This document shows positions 25,018 through 32,627 of a stretch of 32,627 bases of DNA, piece after piece. The translations under genes were made by a program, and so were the position numbers. Each line of letters starts with the position of its first letter. Position 1 is the stretch's first letter. The DNA is from CAYJAZ01 sp964371865 (GTDB taxonomy: Bacteria > Desulfobacterota > Desulfovibrionia > Desulfovibrionales > Desulfovibrionaceae), in the NCBI GenBank assembly GCA_964371865.1, contig CAYJOR010000029.1, positions 1 to 32,627 on the forward strand, written 5' to 3'. The notes under the pieces are model-generated. The model searched no databases. It was not told the origin of the DNA and saw only the letters and a list, made by a program, of their open reading frames with translations.

Positions 25018-26363
25018 TGTCTTCCCCACGCATTCACTCGGTGTCAGAACTCACGCAGGTTATTAAAAGAACGCTTGAAAGCTCTTTCCCTTATGTCTGG
25101 GTAAAAGGCGAAGTAACAAATCTTAGCCGTGCTGGTTCAGGACATATTTATTTTTCTTTGAAAGATGAAAATGCTCTTTTGCCTTGTGTTTGGTATAAAA
25201 ATCAACAAAAAGACCTCACCTTTGACCCTATCACGGGTGAGGTCTTTGATGAACCTATTCCATCGCTTGCTCACAATTTGGAACAAGGAATGGAAATGCT
25301 TTTTGCTGGTTCTTTAAATGTCTATCCTCCTCGTGGAGCGTATCAATTTATCATTGACAGAGCTGAAGAAATCGGAAAAGGAAATCTCCATAAAGCATTT
25401 GAAGCATTGAAGAAAAAACTTTATGCTCTTGGTTGGTTTAATCAAGAACATAAAAAAGAACTCCCAAAAAATCCAAAAAAAGTCGCAATTTTAACATCTC
25501 CTCAAGGCGCTGTTATTCATGACTTTTGCAGAATTTCAAAGCAATACGGATTATCTTCATCTTTAAGAATTTACCCTGTAGCCGTGCAAGGTTCAGAAGC
25601 GGTAATGTCTATTACCAAAGCATTCAAAAAAGTACATGAAGATAACTGGGCAGAAGTTATAGTTTTAATTCGAGGTGGTGGTTCACTTGAAGATTTGTGG
25701 GCTTTCAATGAAGAAGAAGTTGCACGTTCTATTTTTGAATCAGAAATCCCTGTAATTACGGGGATTGGTCACCAAGTAGATGTCAGTATTTCAGATTTTG
25801 TAGCGGATAAGTCAGCCGCAACTCCTTCGCATGTGGTAAGCCACCTTTGGAAAGAAAAACAGATTTATGTGCAATATCTCGATGAGATTGAAGAAAACCT
25901 CAATGAGCTTATAGATGCACAAATCAGTTATAAATCAAATCAGTTACAAATTGCGCTACGAAATTTAAATCTTCTTTCGCCTGAAAAAAGACTTTCAATG
26001 CAAGCTGAAAATCTTTTGATAAAACTTCAAAGACTTCATGCAAGTGCTCGATTTATAAAAGATAAAGAAAGAGCTTTTCAGTATCAACTGCAAAAATTTC
26101 TTCCTCTACTCGAAAGAAATCTTTACGAAAAAAAATCTCAGCTTGAGAATGCAACATCTCTTTTATCGGCGCATAATCCTTATATGCCGCTTGAAAAGGG
26201 ATATGCTCTTGTTCATAAAAAAGATGAAAAAGGAAATAAAGAACTCATTCGTTCATCACAAACTATAGAAAATAATACACAAATTATTCTTGAATTCAAA
26301 GATGGTAAAACTATTCTTGAAGCTCAAAAAGTTCAACAAATCAATAAGGATTCTAACTCATGA
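25017..26363 (+). CDS. xseA: Exodeoxyribonuclease VII large subunit
   Basis: Catalytic subunit of ExoVII, a single-strand DNA nuclease used in mismatch repair and DNA-damage processing. Residues 1-100 form the OB-fold DNA-binding domain (VWVKGEVTNLSRAGSGHIYFS). The nuclease domain carries IRGGGSLEDLWAFNEE, GIGHQVDVSISDFVAD and AATPSHVV, and a coiled-coil region follows. I chose the ATG at 25017, overlapping the proS stop (TAATG), giving 448 residues; a TTG four codons upstream is possible. The small subunit gene xseB lies one gene further on, separated by an M23 peptidase. Confidence 0.95.
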   Translation: MSSPRIHSVSELTQVIKRTLESSFPYVWVKGEVTNLSRAGSGHIYFSLKDENALLPCVWYKNQQKDLTFDPITGEVFDEPIPSLAHNLEQGMEMLFAGSLNVYPPRGAYQFIIDRAEEIGKGNLHKAFEALKKKLYALGWFNQEHKKELPKNPKKVAILTSPQGAVIHDFCRISKQYGLSSSLRIYPVAVQGSEAVMSITKAFKKVHEDNWAEVIVLIRGGGSLEDLWAFNEEEVARSIFESEIPVITGIGHQVDVSISDFVADKSAATPSHVVSHLWKEKQIYVQYLDEIEENLNELIDAQISYKSNQLQIALRNLNLLSPEKRLSMQAENLLIKLQRLHASARFIKDKERAFQYQLQKFLPLLERNLYEKKSQLENATSLLSAHNPYMPLEKGYALVHKKDEKGNKELIRSSQTIENNTQIILEFKDGKTILEAQKVQQINKDSNS

Positions 26364-27226
26364 AAAAAAGTTTTCTCTCATCAATAATACTAGCAATTAT
26401 GCTTGTAGTTTCAACATCTTTTGCCTTTGCAGCACCAGAAGTTATTGTGCCTACTACAGCGAATCAAGGTTCAGCTATTGAAATAAGTATTCCGAATATC
26501 CCAAAAGAATACAAGCATGTATCTTTTTCATGGATTGATATGAACAGGAAATTATACCTCAAAGACGAGGGCGATTTTCAATCAGCGTCTATCCTTATTC
26601 CAATGCCTTATGATGCGACGAAAGATCAAACCTTAAAGATTCACTTCGGCAATGAAACTGTAACAAAAGTTATTAAACCAACAAAGGTAAACTGGCGTAA
26701 AAGTACTCTTACAGTAGAACCTCAATTTATTCAGCACCCTGCTGAGCTCGACGCTAAAATAAAAAAAGATAGAGCAAAAAGTTCAAAAGCATTTGCAACT
26801 TACACCATGAAAAATGAACTTACAGGCGATTACACCCGCCCTGCAAAAGGAATTGTAACTTCTGAATACGGAGTTCAGCGTGTATACAATGGAAAACTTC
26901 AATCCGTTCATCGTGCTGTAGATTTCCGTGGAGCTACAGGCGTTGCTACTTACGCATTTGCTGACGGGAAAGTTATTGTTTCTGATGACTTCTATTATTC
27001 AGGAAATGTTATCTATATCGACCACGGACAAGGAGTTATTTCCTCTTATGCGCATCTTTCCGCTCGTAACGTAAAGGAAGGCGACATTGTAAAAGCTGGG
27101 CAAACAATAGGAAAAATCGGTGCTACAGGACGCGTTACAGGCCCTCATTTACATTTTGGACTAGCTCTTCAAGGAATAGCTATTGATGCGTTTCCACTTC
27201 TTCCAAAACTTGCAAGTGAAAAATAG
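26360..27226 (+). CDS. Secreted M23 (LytM-fold) peptidase
   Basis: Predicted periplasmic peptidoglycan peptidase, 288 residues. A clear signal peptide (MKKSFLSSIILAIMLVVSTS, cleavage likely after AFA near 24) is followed by a beta-rich domain and the M23 domain from about 160. Metal-site residues are HRAVDF, YAHLSA and HLHFGL; all are present. The ATG overlaps the xseA stop by four bases (ATGA), and AAGGA lies nine bases before it. It interrupts the xseA-xseB pair. It resembles, but is not a close copy of, the membrane-anchored peptidase at 17792-18700. Confidence 0.9.
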   Translation: MKKSFLSSIILAIMLVVSTSFAFAAPEVIVPTTANQGSAIEISIPNIPKEYKHVSFSWIDMNRKLYLKDEGDFQSASILIPMPYDATKDQTLKIHFGNETVTKVIKPTKVNWRKSTLTVEPQFIQHPAELDAKIKKDRAKSSKAFATYTMKNELTGDYTRPAKGIVTSEYGVQRVYNGKLQSVHRAVDFRGATGVATYAFADGKVIVSDDFYYSGNVIYIDHGQGVISSYAHLSARNVKEGDIVKAGQTIGKIGATGRVTGPHLHFGLALQGIAIDAFPLLPKLASEK

Positions 27227-27247
27227 AGTGATTGAATTATTATTTGT

Positions 27248-27310
27248 TGAGGGGAAAATATATTTTTTTCATAAAAATGAGTTCCCCCCTCATGCTTCCC
27301 CTTTTCTAAA
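27248..27310. repeat. Long-hairpin intergenic element, copy B
   Basis: TGAGGGG (27248-27254) pairs with CCCCTCA (27286-27292), and the inner ATTTTT/AAAAAT with several G-U pairs extends it to a long, slightly imperfect hairpin. The tail GCTTCCCCTTTTCTAAA follows, like copies A and C. It begins 21 bases after the M23 peptidase stop. A TATACT sequence a short way downstream (27324-27329) could be a -10 for xseB, but no -35 fits. Confidence 0.6.
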
Positions 27311-27369
27311 AAAATAATTAGGGTATACTTTTAATTCCACTTATTTATCAAAAAATAGGATTTAACACA

Positions 27370-27597
27370 ATGTCAGCAAAGAAAAAAGAAGAAAAAACTT
27401 TTGAAGAAAGAATTGAACGCCTTCAAGAAATTATTGAAGCTCTTGAGAAAGGGAACGTTCCTTTGCAAGAAAGTTTAACGCTCTATAAAGAAGGAATTGA
27501 ACATGCTAAAGCATCTCAAATTCTTATAGAAAGCGCACAACATGAAATTAAAATTTTACAAGATAACGAATTGAAAGATTTCAAGGTAAGCGAATAA
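27370..27597 (+). CDS. xseB: Exodeoxyribonuclease VII small subunit
   Basis: Small helical subunit of ExoVII, 75 residues, the usual length. It shows the family pattern: FEERIERLQEIIEALEKGNVPLQESLTLYKEGIEHAK, then a short acidic tail. AGGA lies before the ATG. It is separated from the M23 gene by the 143-base gap holding hairpin copy B and from ispA by 80 bases. Together with xseA it forms the complete enzyme. Confidence 0.93.
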   Translation: MSAKKKEEKTFEERIERLQEIIEALEKGNVPLQESLTLYKEGIEHAKASQILIESAQHEIKILQDNELKDFKVSE

Positions 27598-27677
27598 ATC
27601 ATCTTTTAGGCAAAAAAACGCAAAAGAATGAATTTAAAAACATAGCTAAAAAAGATAAGAAATAAAGGAAGGAAATT

Positions 27678-28622
27678 ATGAATAATAGTGAAAACTATAG
27701 AGAAGACTTAGTTTCGTCAATTGAAGAATATCTCAAAAATATCTATCCCTTACAACATTCTTTAATAGACAACACTTCTTTTATTCAATCTTTAAATTAT
27801 ACTCTGCTTGCCGGGGGTAAACGTATTCGACCTATGCTCTGCCTTTTATTTGCGGAATTATCAGCTCAATACACTTCTAAGACATATAATCAAGATGACA
27901 TCATGCCTTGCGCCGCTGCTTTAGAAATGATTCACACCTATTCACTTATTCATGACGACTTACCGGCTATGGATAACGATGATTTACGCCGTGGAAAACC
28001 AACTTGTCACAAAGCTTTTGATGAGGCTACAGCCATATTGACAGGTGATGCACTTCTGACAGATGCTTTTACAGTCTTTACTAAAGCTAATTTTCCTGCT
28101 GAAAACGTTCTTATGGGGTTAAGACTTCTTAGTATGTGCGCCGGTTCAAAAGGTATGATAGCCGGTCAAGTACTTGATATGGCGATGGAAAAAAGTTCAA
28201 CTCAAGCAATTCAGAAAGATAATCTTGAAAATCTTATTCAAATGAATGCACGCAAAACAGGTGATTTATTACTCGCATCCTGTTGTATCTCCCCTCTTAT
28301 TTATAATACTGACACCAAATTTTATGACGAATGTAAGGCATTTGGAACTCATTTTGGACTTGCATTCCAGATAACAGACGATATTCTCGATGTAGTGGGT
28401 GACACTAAAGAAATGGGTAAACCTCAAGGTTCTGATCTACTTGCAGATAAAACTACTTGGGTAACGCTATTAGGTCTTGAAAAAGCACGTGAAGAAGCCA
28501 TAAAAAATATTGAAAAAACAAAAGAAATACTTTTAAGTTGGCAAGACTTTACAAATGAGGATACACAAGCTATAAACTTATTGTTACAGCTCACACAATC
28601 TCTTGCAAAAAGGACAAAATAG
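27678..28622 (+). CDS. ispA: Polyprenyl (farnesyl/geranylgeranyl) diphosphate synthase
   Basis: Condenses isopentenyl diphosphate with allylic diphosphates to make C15 or C20 chains for quinones and undecaprenyl carrier synthesis. The 314-residue protein has GGKRIRPML, the first aspartate motif DDLPAMDNDDLRRGKPT, GDALLTDAF, and the second aspartate motif DDILDVVGD with the following KTTWV. The first Asp motif is the spaced DDxxxxD form used by bacterial IspA. Chain length cannot be fixed exactly. AAGGAAGG precedes the ATG, and dxs begins eight bases after the stop. Confidence 0.92.
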   Translation: MNNSENYREDLVSSIEEYLKNIYPLQHSLIDNTSFIQSLNYTLLAGGKRIRPMLCLLFAELSAQYTSKTYNQDDIMPCAAALEMIHTYSLIHDDLPAMDNDDLRRGKPTCHKAFDEATAILTGDALLTDAFTVFTKANFPAENVLMGLRLLSMCAGSKGMIAGQVLDMAMEKSSTQAIQKDNLENLIQMNARKTGDLLLASCCISPLIYNTDTKFYDECKAFGTHFGLAFQITDDILDVVGDTKEMGKPQGSDLLADKTTWVTLLGLEKAREEAIKNIEKTKEILLSWQDFTNEDTQAINLLLQLTQSLAKRTK

Positions 28623-28630
28623 GTTTCGCT

Positions 28631-30544
28631 ATGCCCACATTATTGGAAGATTGCGCCTTCCCCCACGGTATTAAAAATTTATCATCAGCCGACAAAAAAA
28701 TACTTGCTACAGAAGTACGTGAAAAAATCATTCAAACAGTTGCTAAAAATGGCGGTCATCTTGCCCCATCTCTTGGCACTGTAGAACTAACAATTGCACT
28801 TCTATCTGTATTCAATCCAAGTGAAGATAAAATTATCTGGGACGTGGGACATCAAGCCTATGCGTGGAAAATTCTTACCGATAGACGCGATTCTTTCCAT
28901 ACCCTACGCACTTATAAAGGAATTTCAGGTTTCACAAAACCAAGTGAAAGCCCTTATGACCATTTCATAGCAGGCCACGCTTCCACTTCTATTTCTGCGG
29001 CATTAGGTAAAGCCTATGCGCGCGATTTAATGGATAAAGATAACCATGTAATTGCTGTTATCGGCGATGGTTCTCTTACCGGCGGAATGGCTTTTGAAGC
29101 TTTGAATCAAGCCGGTGAACTTGGAAAACAACTTATCGTTATACTGAATGACAATAATATGTCTATTTCGCCTAACGTTGGAGCATTTTCTGAGTTTGTA
29201 TCTTCAAATCTTTCTAAAAATTGGGTACTTAGAATAAAAAAAGCTATCCGAGATTTCTGCTATAATCACTTATCATTTGGAAGAAAGCTTCTTAATTTTT
29301 TCAAAAAAGGTGAGCAATCATTTAAAGTATTTTTTACTCCGGGTTCATTATTTGAAGCCTTCGACTTTAACTATATTGGACCTGTTGACGGACATAATAC
29401 CGATCAAATTATTCAGCATTTAAAAACAGCAATTTCAGCACAAAAACTCAATCAACCAATATTGTTACATCTAAAAACAAAGAAAGGAAAAGGATATACT
29501 CCTGCTGAAGTAAATCCATCTATTTTTCATGGAGTTTCACCATTTGACCCGACTACAGGGATAGTGCATAAATCTAAATCAAATACCCCGACTTCTTCTG
29601 CTACAGATGCACTTTCAAAAGCAATTGTAGATCTTGCGGCTAAAGATGAAAAAATTATTGCTATCACAGCTGCAATGCTTCAAGGTACCGGACTTTCAGA
29701 GTTTTCTTGTACTTATCCTGAGCGTTGTATTGATGTTGGTATTTGTGAGCAGCATGCTGTCACCTTTGCTGCCGGTCTTGCAAGTGAAGGATTTAAGCCT
29801 GTTATTGCAATGTATTCAACTTTCTTGCAGCGTGCTTATGATCAAATAATACATGATGTATGTTTACAAAATCTACATGTAATATTTTGTATTGATAGAG
29901 CCGGTTTAGTGGGTGAAGACGGTCCTACACATCATGGTGTGTTCGACCTTAGCTTTTTACGAACTATCCCAAACATGAGAATTATTGTTCCTGCAAATCC
30001 AACAGAAATTGCTGACTGTTTAGCTACAGCACTCGCTATAAACGCCCCAATTGCTTTAAGATATCCTAGAGGTAAAGCACCTTACGCTCTTCCAAAGTTG
30101 CACGATTATACAGTTCTTGAAGAAGGCTTAGGTGAATTTATCTATCCTGAAATTCAAGATAATTCTTCAAAGAATGAAAAATCTTGCATAATAGCTATTG
30201 GTGCGGGTGTAGATATTTCTTTAAAAGCATCAGCTGATTTTTATGTAAAGAATCAAATTCTTACCCCTATTTTCAATGCTAGATGGGTGAAACCTCTTCC
30301 TCTAACTCAACTTGATGAAATTGCACAAAAGTATGAACATATCATAATTGTTGAAGAAAATACTCTTGTGGGTGGATTTAGTTCTGCAATTATCGAGTAT
30401 TATTCTGATTCAAAGCAAATTCAGAAACTCTCTATTGATAGAGTTGCACTTCCTGATGAATTCATCGAGCATGGCGCTGTAAATATTCTCAAAGAGAAGC
30501 ATAAGTTTACATCTGAACAAATTTTGGCACTTCTTATTAGGTAA
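28631..30544 (+). CDS. dxs: 1-deoxy-D-xylulose-5-phosphate synthase
   Basis: First enzyme of the MEP pathway: condenses pyruvate and glyceraldehyde 3-phosphate with thiamine diphosphate. The 637 residues match the family length. The N-terminal third carries the catalytic SLGTVELTIAL and DVGHQAYAWK regions, GDGSLTGGMAFEALN and ILNDNNMSIS (thiamine diphosphate binding), and GPVDGHN. The middle has DVGICEQHAVTFAAGLA and DRAGLVGEDGPTHHG, and the last part is the transketolase C-terminal domain. It lies next to ispA with ispG in the same run, placing three isoprenoid genes together. Confidence 0.97.
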   Translation: MPTLLEDCAFPHGIKNLSSADKKILATEVREKIIQTVAKNGGHLAPSLGTVELTIALLSVFNPSEDKIIWDVGHQAYAWKILTDRRDSFHTLRTYKGISGFTKPSESPYDHFIAGHASTSISAALGKAYARDLMDKDNHVIAVIGDGSLTGGMAFEALNQAGELGKQLIVILNDNNMSISPNVGAFSEFVSSNLSKNWVLRIKKAIRDFCYNHLSFGRKLLNFFKKGEQSFKVFFTPGSLFEAFDFNYIGPVDGHNTDQIIQHLKTAISAQKLNQPILLHLKTKKGKGYTPAEVNPSIFHGVSPFDPTTGIVHKSKSNTPTSSATDALSKAIVDLAAKDEKIIAITAAMLQGTGLSEFSCTYPERCIDVGICEQHAVTFAAGLASEGFKPVIAMYSTFLQRAYDQIIHDVCLQNLHVIFCIDRAGLVGEDGPTHHGVFDLSFLRTIPNMRIIVPANPTEIADCLATALAINAPIALRYPRGKAPYALPKLHDYTVLEEGLGEFIYPEIQDNSSKNEKSCIIAIGAGVDISLKASADFYVKNQILTPIFNARWVKPLPLTQLDEIAQKYEHIIIVEENTLVGGFSSAIIEYYSDSKQIQKLSIDRVALPDEFIEHGAVNILKEKHKFTSEQILALLIR

Positions 30545-30574
30545 ACACTTTAAAATCTTTTTTGGAGGCTCAGT

Positions 30575-31660
30575 ATGATAGGAAAAAATTTTCTTTTATT
30601 TTCACTACTAACACCTTTAATTTTAGCCACTTCCGGCTGCAGTTCTTCAAAAACAGTTACTAGACCAAGTATAACCTCAACCATTGTACGTGATTCATTG
30701 GATATTCTTATGCATACAAATCTTATGGAAGGCGATAAACTTTTTCTTCATGCGCAAAATATTTTTCAAAATAGCCGTTGGAATGCACCTAATGGCTATA
30801 ATCTAGAAAAAATTTCCCTTGATGGACTCCCGCTTGAATACCTTACCAAACCAGAAGAGAAAAGAGAAAAACTCATCATTCAATTCCATGGTGGAGCATA
30901 TATTCTCAGTCTTATCGACCCATACCGTGATGTAGCCATAAAATATACAAAGCTTGCTCCTGTGAACGTGTTATCTGTTGACTACCGAGTAGCGCCTGAT
31001 AACGTTTTCCCTGCGGCATTAGAAGATGCACTTAAAACTTGGGAATACGCTCTTAGCCTCGGCTATGCCCCTAAAGATATTATTGTTGTTGGTGATAGTG
31101 CCGGCGGAAACCTTGCCCTGGCTATGACTCTTAAGCTTCGTGATATGGATAAAGAACTTCCTAAAGCATTAGTTTTAATGTCCCCATGGACTGATATGTC
31201 ATGCTCTCTTGATGCGCACCAAAGAAATTTTGAAAGCGACCCTATTTTCGGTGAAAGAAATGATGTAAATCCTTTTGCAGAAAATAAATCTTCAGTTTTC
31301 GATTATGCAGGAGATACTCCACTAGATGATCCATACCTTTCACCATATTTTGCAAATTTCAAAGATTTCCCTCCTATGCTTATTCAAGTAGGAACTCACG
31401 AAATTCTTGAAGATGATTCCGTTCTTCTTACTGAAAAAGCTGTAAATGATGGTGTTACGGTCAATCTAACGCGTTATGAAGGAATGTTTCACGTATTCCA
31501 ACTCGTTCCATTCCTTCCGGAGTCAAAACAAGCATGGCAGGAAGTAGAAGAATTTATTGAAAAGCAATTCAGAAGTTACAGAAGTACCGATGCTGATACA
31601 AATCCACTTTCACACTCTCTCTACTTTAGCGATCCAGATGATTTTCCATTTCATGACTAA
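30575..31660 (+). CDS. Probable lipoprotein alpha/beta hydrolase (HSL-family esterase)
   Basis: Carboxylesterase of the hormone-sensitive-lipase group. The oxyanion motif HGGAY starts at H105, the nucleophile is S175 in GDSAGG, the acid is probably D280 or D281, and the base is H306 in GMFHVF. The N-terminus is a hydrophobic signal followed by ATSGC at 18-22, so Cys22 is a likely lipid-attachment site; threonine at -3 is a little unusual for a lipobox. The protein would then be anchored at the periplasmic face. GGAGGC precedes the ATG. It follows dxs by 30 bases and may be the last gene of the run. Substrate unknown. Confidence 0.85.
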   Translation: MIGKNFLLFSLLTPLILATSGCSSSKTVTRPSITSTIVRDSLDILMHTNLMEGDKLFLHAQNIFQNSRWNAPNGYNLEKISLDGLPLEYLTKPEEKREKLIIQFHGGAYILSLIDPYRDVAIKYTKLAPVNVLSVDYRVAPDNVFPAALEDALKTWEYALSLGYAPKDIIVVGDSAGGNLALAMTLKLRDMDKELPKALVLMSPWTDMSCSLDAHQRNFESDPIFGERNDVNPFAENKSSVFDYAGDTPLDDPYLSPYFANFKDFPPMLIQVGTHEILEDDSVLLTEKAVNDGVTVNLTRYEGMFHVFQLVPFLPESKQAWQEVEEFIEKQFRSYRSTDADTNPLSHSLYFSDPDDFPFHD

Positions 31661-31724
31661 CCTCTAAACTAATATTAACAAGCAGTAATGTACTTAGTTA
31701 ATAACAAATAGGAGCATTATCTCT

Positions 31725-32447
31725 ATGATTTTAGACGATAAAAACTTCTTTTTAAATTGTGAACTTCAACAATACAACAGCGGAAATATAGATACGATTT
31801 CAGATATTATAAGTAATGAAGAAACCTATACTTTTTCATATAATTGCAAATATAATGAAACTGTATTTCAAGACACTAAAACAATTTTAGCATTTCCTTC
31901 TAAAGTAGAAGAACTTGTTATAGGGCATACAATTCTTGATTGCTTACCTTGTTATGATGCCAATTTCACTTATGAAATTTCATCAAACGATAAGCATTAT
32001 ACTCTTAACCTAATTGCAAAAGATTCTGAAATAAAAGAAAACAAAGAAAAAGTTGAAGTTTTACCCTCTGAATATCTATCGACAATGGGTAGATTTTTAG
32101 AGCATAGCGGTTTATGGGAAGGTACAGGTTGTTTTCACAAAGCAGCTTTATTCAATCCTCAAACTAAAGAATTGCACTTTGTAGAAGATATAGGTCGTCA
32201 TAATTGCGTTGACAGACTTAAAGGCTATGCCGTTATAAATAATATAAACCTTTCTGATTACTTTATTTTTATCACAGCAAGAATTACAGCCTCACTCTAT
32301 GCCAAAATAAGAAGAGCCGGATTTACTACAATAGTTAGTCATTCAGCTGTAACGAGCAATTCCTATCTTCGAGCAAAAGAAGAAGATGTAACACTTATAG
32401 CTTTTTGTCGACCAAGGGCAAACAAAGCTAATATTTATAACATCTAA
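31725..32447 (+). CDS. fdhD: Formate dehydrogenase accessory sulfurtransferase FdhD
   Basis: FdhD passes sulfur from IscS to the molybdenum cofactor so that formate dehydrogenase becomes active. The 240-residue protein has the family marks AFPSKVEELVIGH (56-68), GTGCFHKAALF (133-143), VEDIGRHNCVDRLKG (153-167), ARITASLYAKIRRAGF and the C-terminal IAFCRPRANKANIY. The N-terminal domain is weakly conserved. The CxxC loop used by E. coli FdhD (about residue 121) is not present at the equivalent place: residues 105-125 have no cysteine. A C73-L-P-C76 lies elsewhere, and C136 replaces a common glycine or threonine. It likely serves the fdhA enzyme in this window. AGGAG precedes the ATG. Confidence 0.9.
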   Translation: MILDDKNFFLNCELQQYNSGNIDTISDIISNEETYTFSYNCKYNETVFQDTKTILAFPSKVEELVIGHTILDCLPCYDANFTYEISSNDKHYTLNLIAKDSEIKENKEKVEVLPSEYLSTMGRFLEHSGLWEGTGCFHKAALFNPQTKELHFVEDIGRHNCVDRLKGYAVINNINLSDYFIFITARITASLYAKIRRAGFTTIVSHSAVTSNSYLRAKEEDVTLIAFCRPRANKANIYNI

Positions 32448-32464
32448 CAATAAAAAGAGAACTT

Positions 32465-32527
32465 TTGAGGGGAATACTACATTTTTTTAGAAAACGAGTT
32501 TCCCCCTCAAGTACTCCTTCCCTTAAA
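32465..32527. repeat. Long-hairpin intergenic element, copy C
   Basis: TTGAGGGG (32465-32472) pairs with CCCCTCAA (32503-32510), with an inner T-run/A-run pairing (ATTTTTTT with AAAAC and GAGTT) extending it. The tail GTACTCCTTCCCTTAAA follows. It begins 17 bases after the fdhD stop. Arms and tail align with copies A and B. Confidence 0.6.
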
Positions 32528-32542
32528 AACATTTATTTAAAC

Positions 32543-32587
32543 GGGCTCTCCCTCAAAGGAAAATGCAATAAGGGCTCTTCCTCAAAG
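32543..32587. repeat. Short direct repeat downstream of copy C
   Basis: GGGCTCTCCCTCAAAG (32543-32558) recurs with one change as GGGCTCTTCCTCAAAG (32572-32587), a 29-base period. It lies just after hairpin copy C and near the window edge, so I cannot tell whether more units follow. Confidence 0.5.
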
Positions 32588-32627
32588 AGTGGGGCAGGTG
32601 TAAAATTTCCGTTTGAAAAATATTGCT

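Noticed and set aside
32543..32587. CRISPR array
   Set aside because: Only two 16-base units with a 13-base gap, far too short for repeats and spacers, and no cas gene nearby.

Overview
The window is an AT-rich, gene-dense bacterial chromosome segment. Gene content and order point to a deltaproteobacterium of the Desulfovibrionales. The indicators are the run ispG-proS-xseA-(M23 peptidase)-xseB-ispA-dxs, a selenocysteine formate dehydrogenase, an EF-G-like paralogue, and an rpmH-rnpA-yidD-yidC-jag cluster that has no dnaA beside it. The genus cannot be fixed from the sequence alone. No tRNA, rRNA, CRISPR array, insertion sequence or prophage was seen.

Layout. (1) 1-692, minus: MlaE-type lipid-transport permease, cut by the window edge. 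(2) 853-1464, minus: a 203-residue protein of unknown function behind a sigma-28-like promoter. (3) 1683-6971, plus: thiE, a small membrane protein, proB, priA and a YdjM-like membrane hydrolase. They lie behind a near-consensus promoter and end at a bidirectional terminator. (4) 7032-12173, minus: rpmH, rnpA, yidD, yidC, jag/khpB, psd and pssA, which group ribosome and RNase P maturation, membrane-protein insertion and phosphatidylethanolamine synthesis. rpmH (44 codons) is easily missed. (5) 12546-17206, plus: a two-gene soluble formate dehydrogenase. The flavoprotein subunit is GltD/SfrB-like. The catalytic subunit is read through an in-frame UGA (selenocysteine 374) with a SECIS-like hairpin 11 bases downstream. 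(6) 17187-18700, minus: an M23 peptidase and a PAP2 phosphatase whose 3' end overlaps fdhA. (7) 19076-21793, plus: an EF-G-like GTPase lacking the catalytic histidine, then a SLOG/Rossmann protein. (8) 22212-31660, plus: ispG, proS, xseA, secreted M23 peptidase, xseB, ispA, dxs and a probable lipoprotein esterase. (9) 31725-32447, plus: fdhD, the accessory sulfurtransferase for formate dehydrogenase.

How the genes work together. FdhB and FdhA should form one cytoplasmic enzyme linking formate oxidation to a pyridine nucleotide. FdhD about 14 kb away should sulfurate its molybdenum (or tungsten) cofactor. Dxs, IspG and IspA are three steps of non-mevalonate isoprenoid synthesis.

Most unusual non-coding content: three similar long hairpins, each 14-21 bases after a stop codon and followed by a similar pyrimidine-rich tail; a 418-base gap before ispG packed with inverted repeats, including mutually exclusive pairings; the SECIS-like hairpin; and the sigma-28-like promoter. 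I found no unmistakably new multi-gene system. The hairpin family, the ispG leader and the variant formate dehydrogenase/FdhD set are the best candidates for a closer look.
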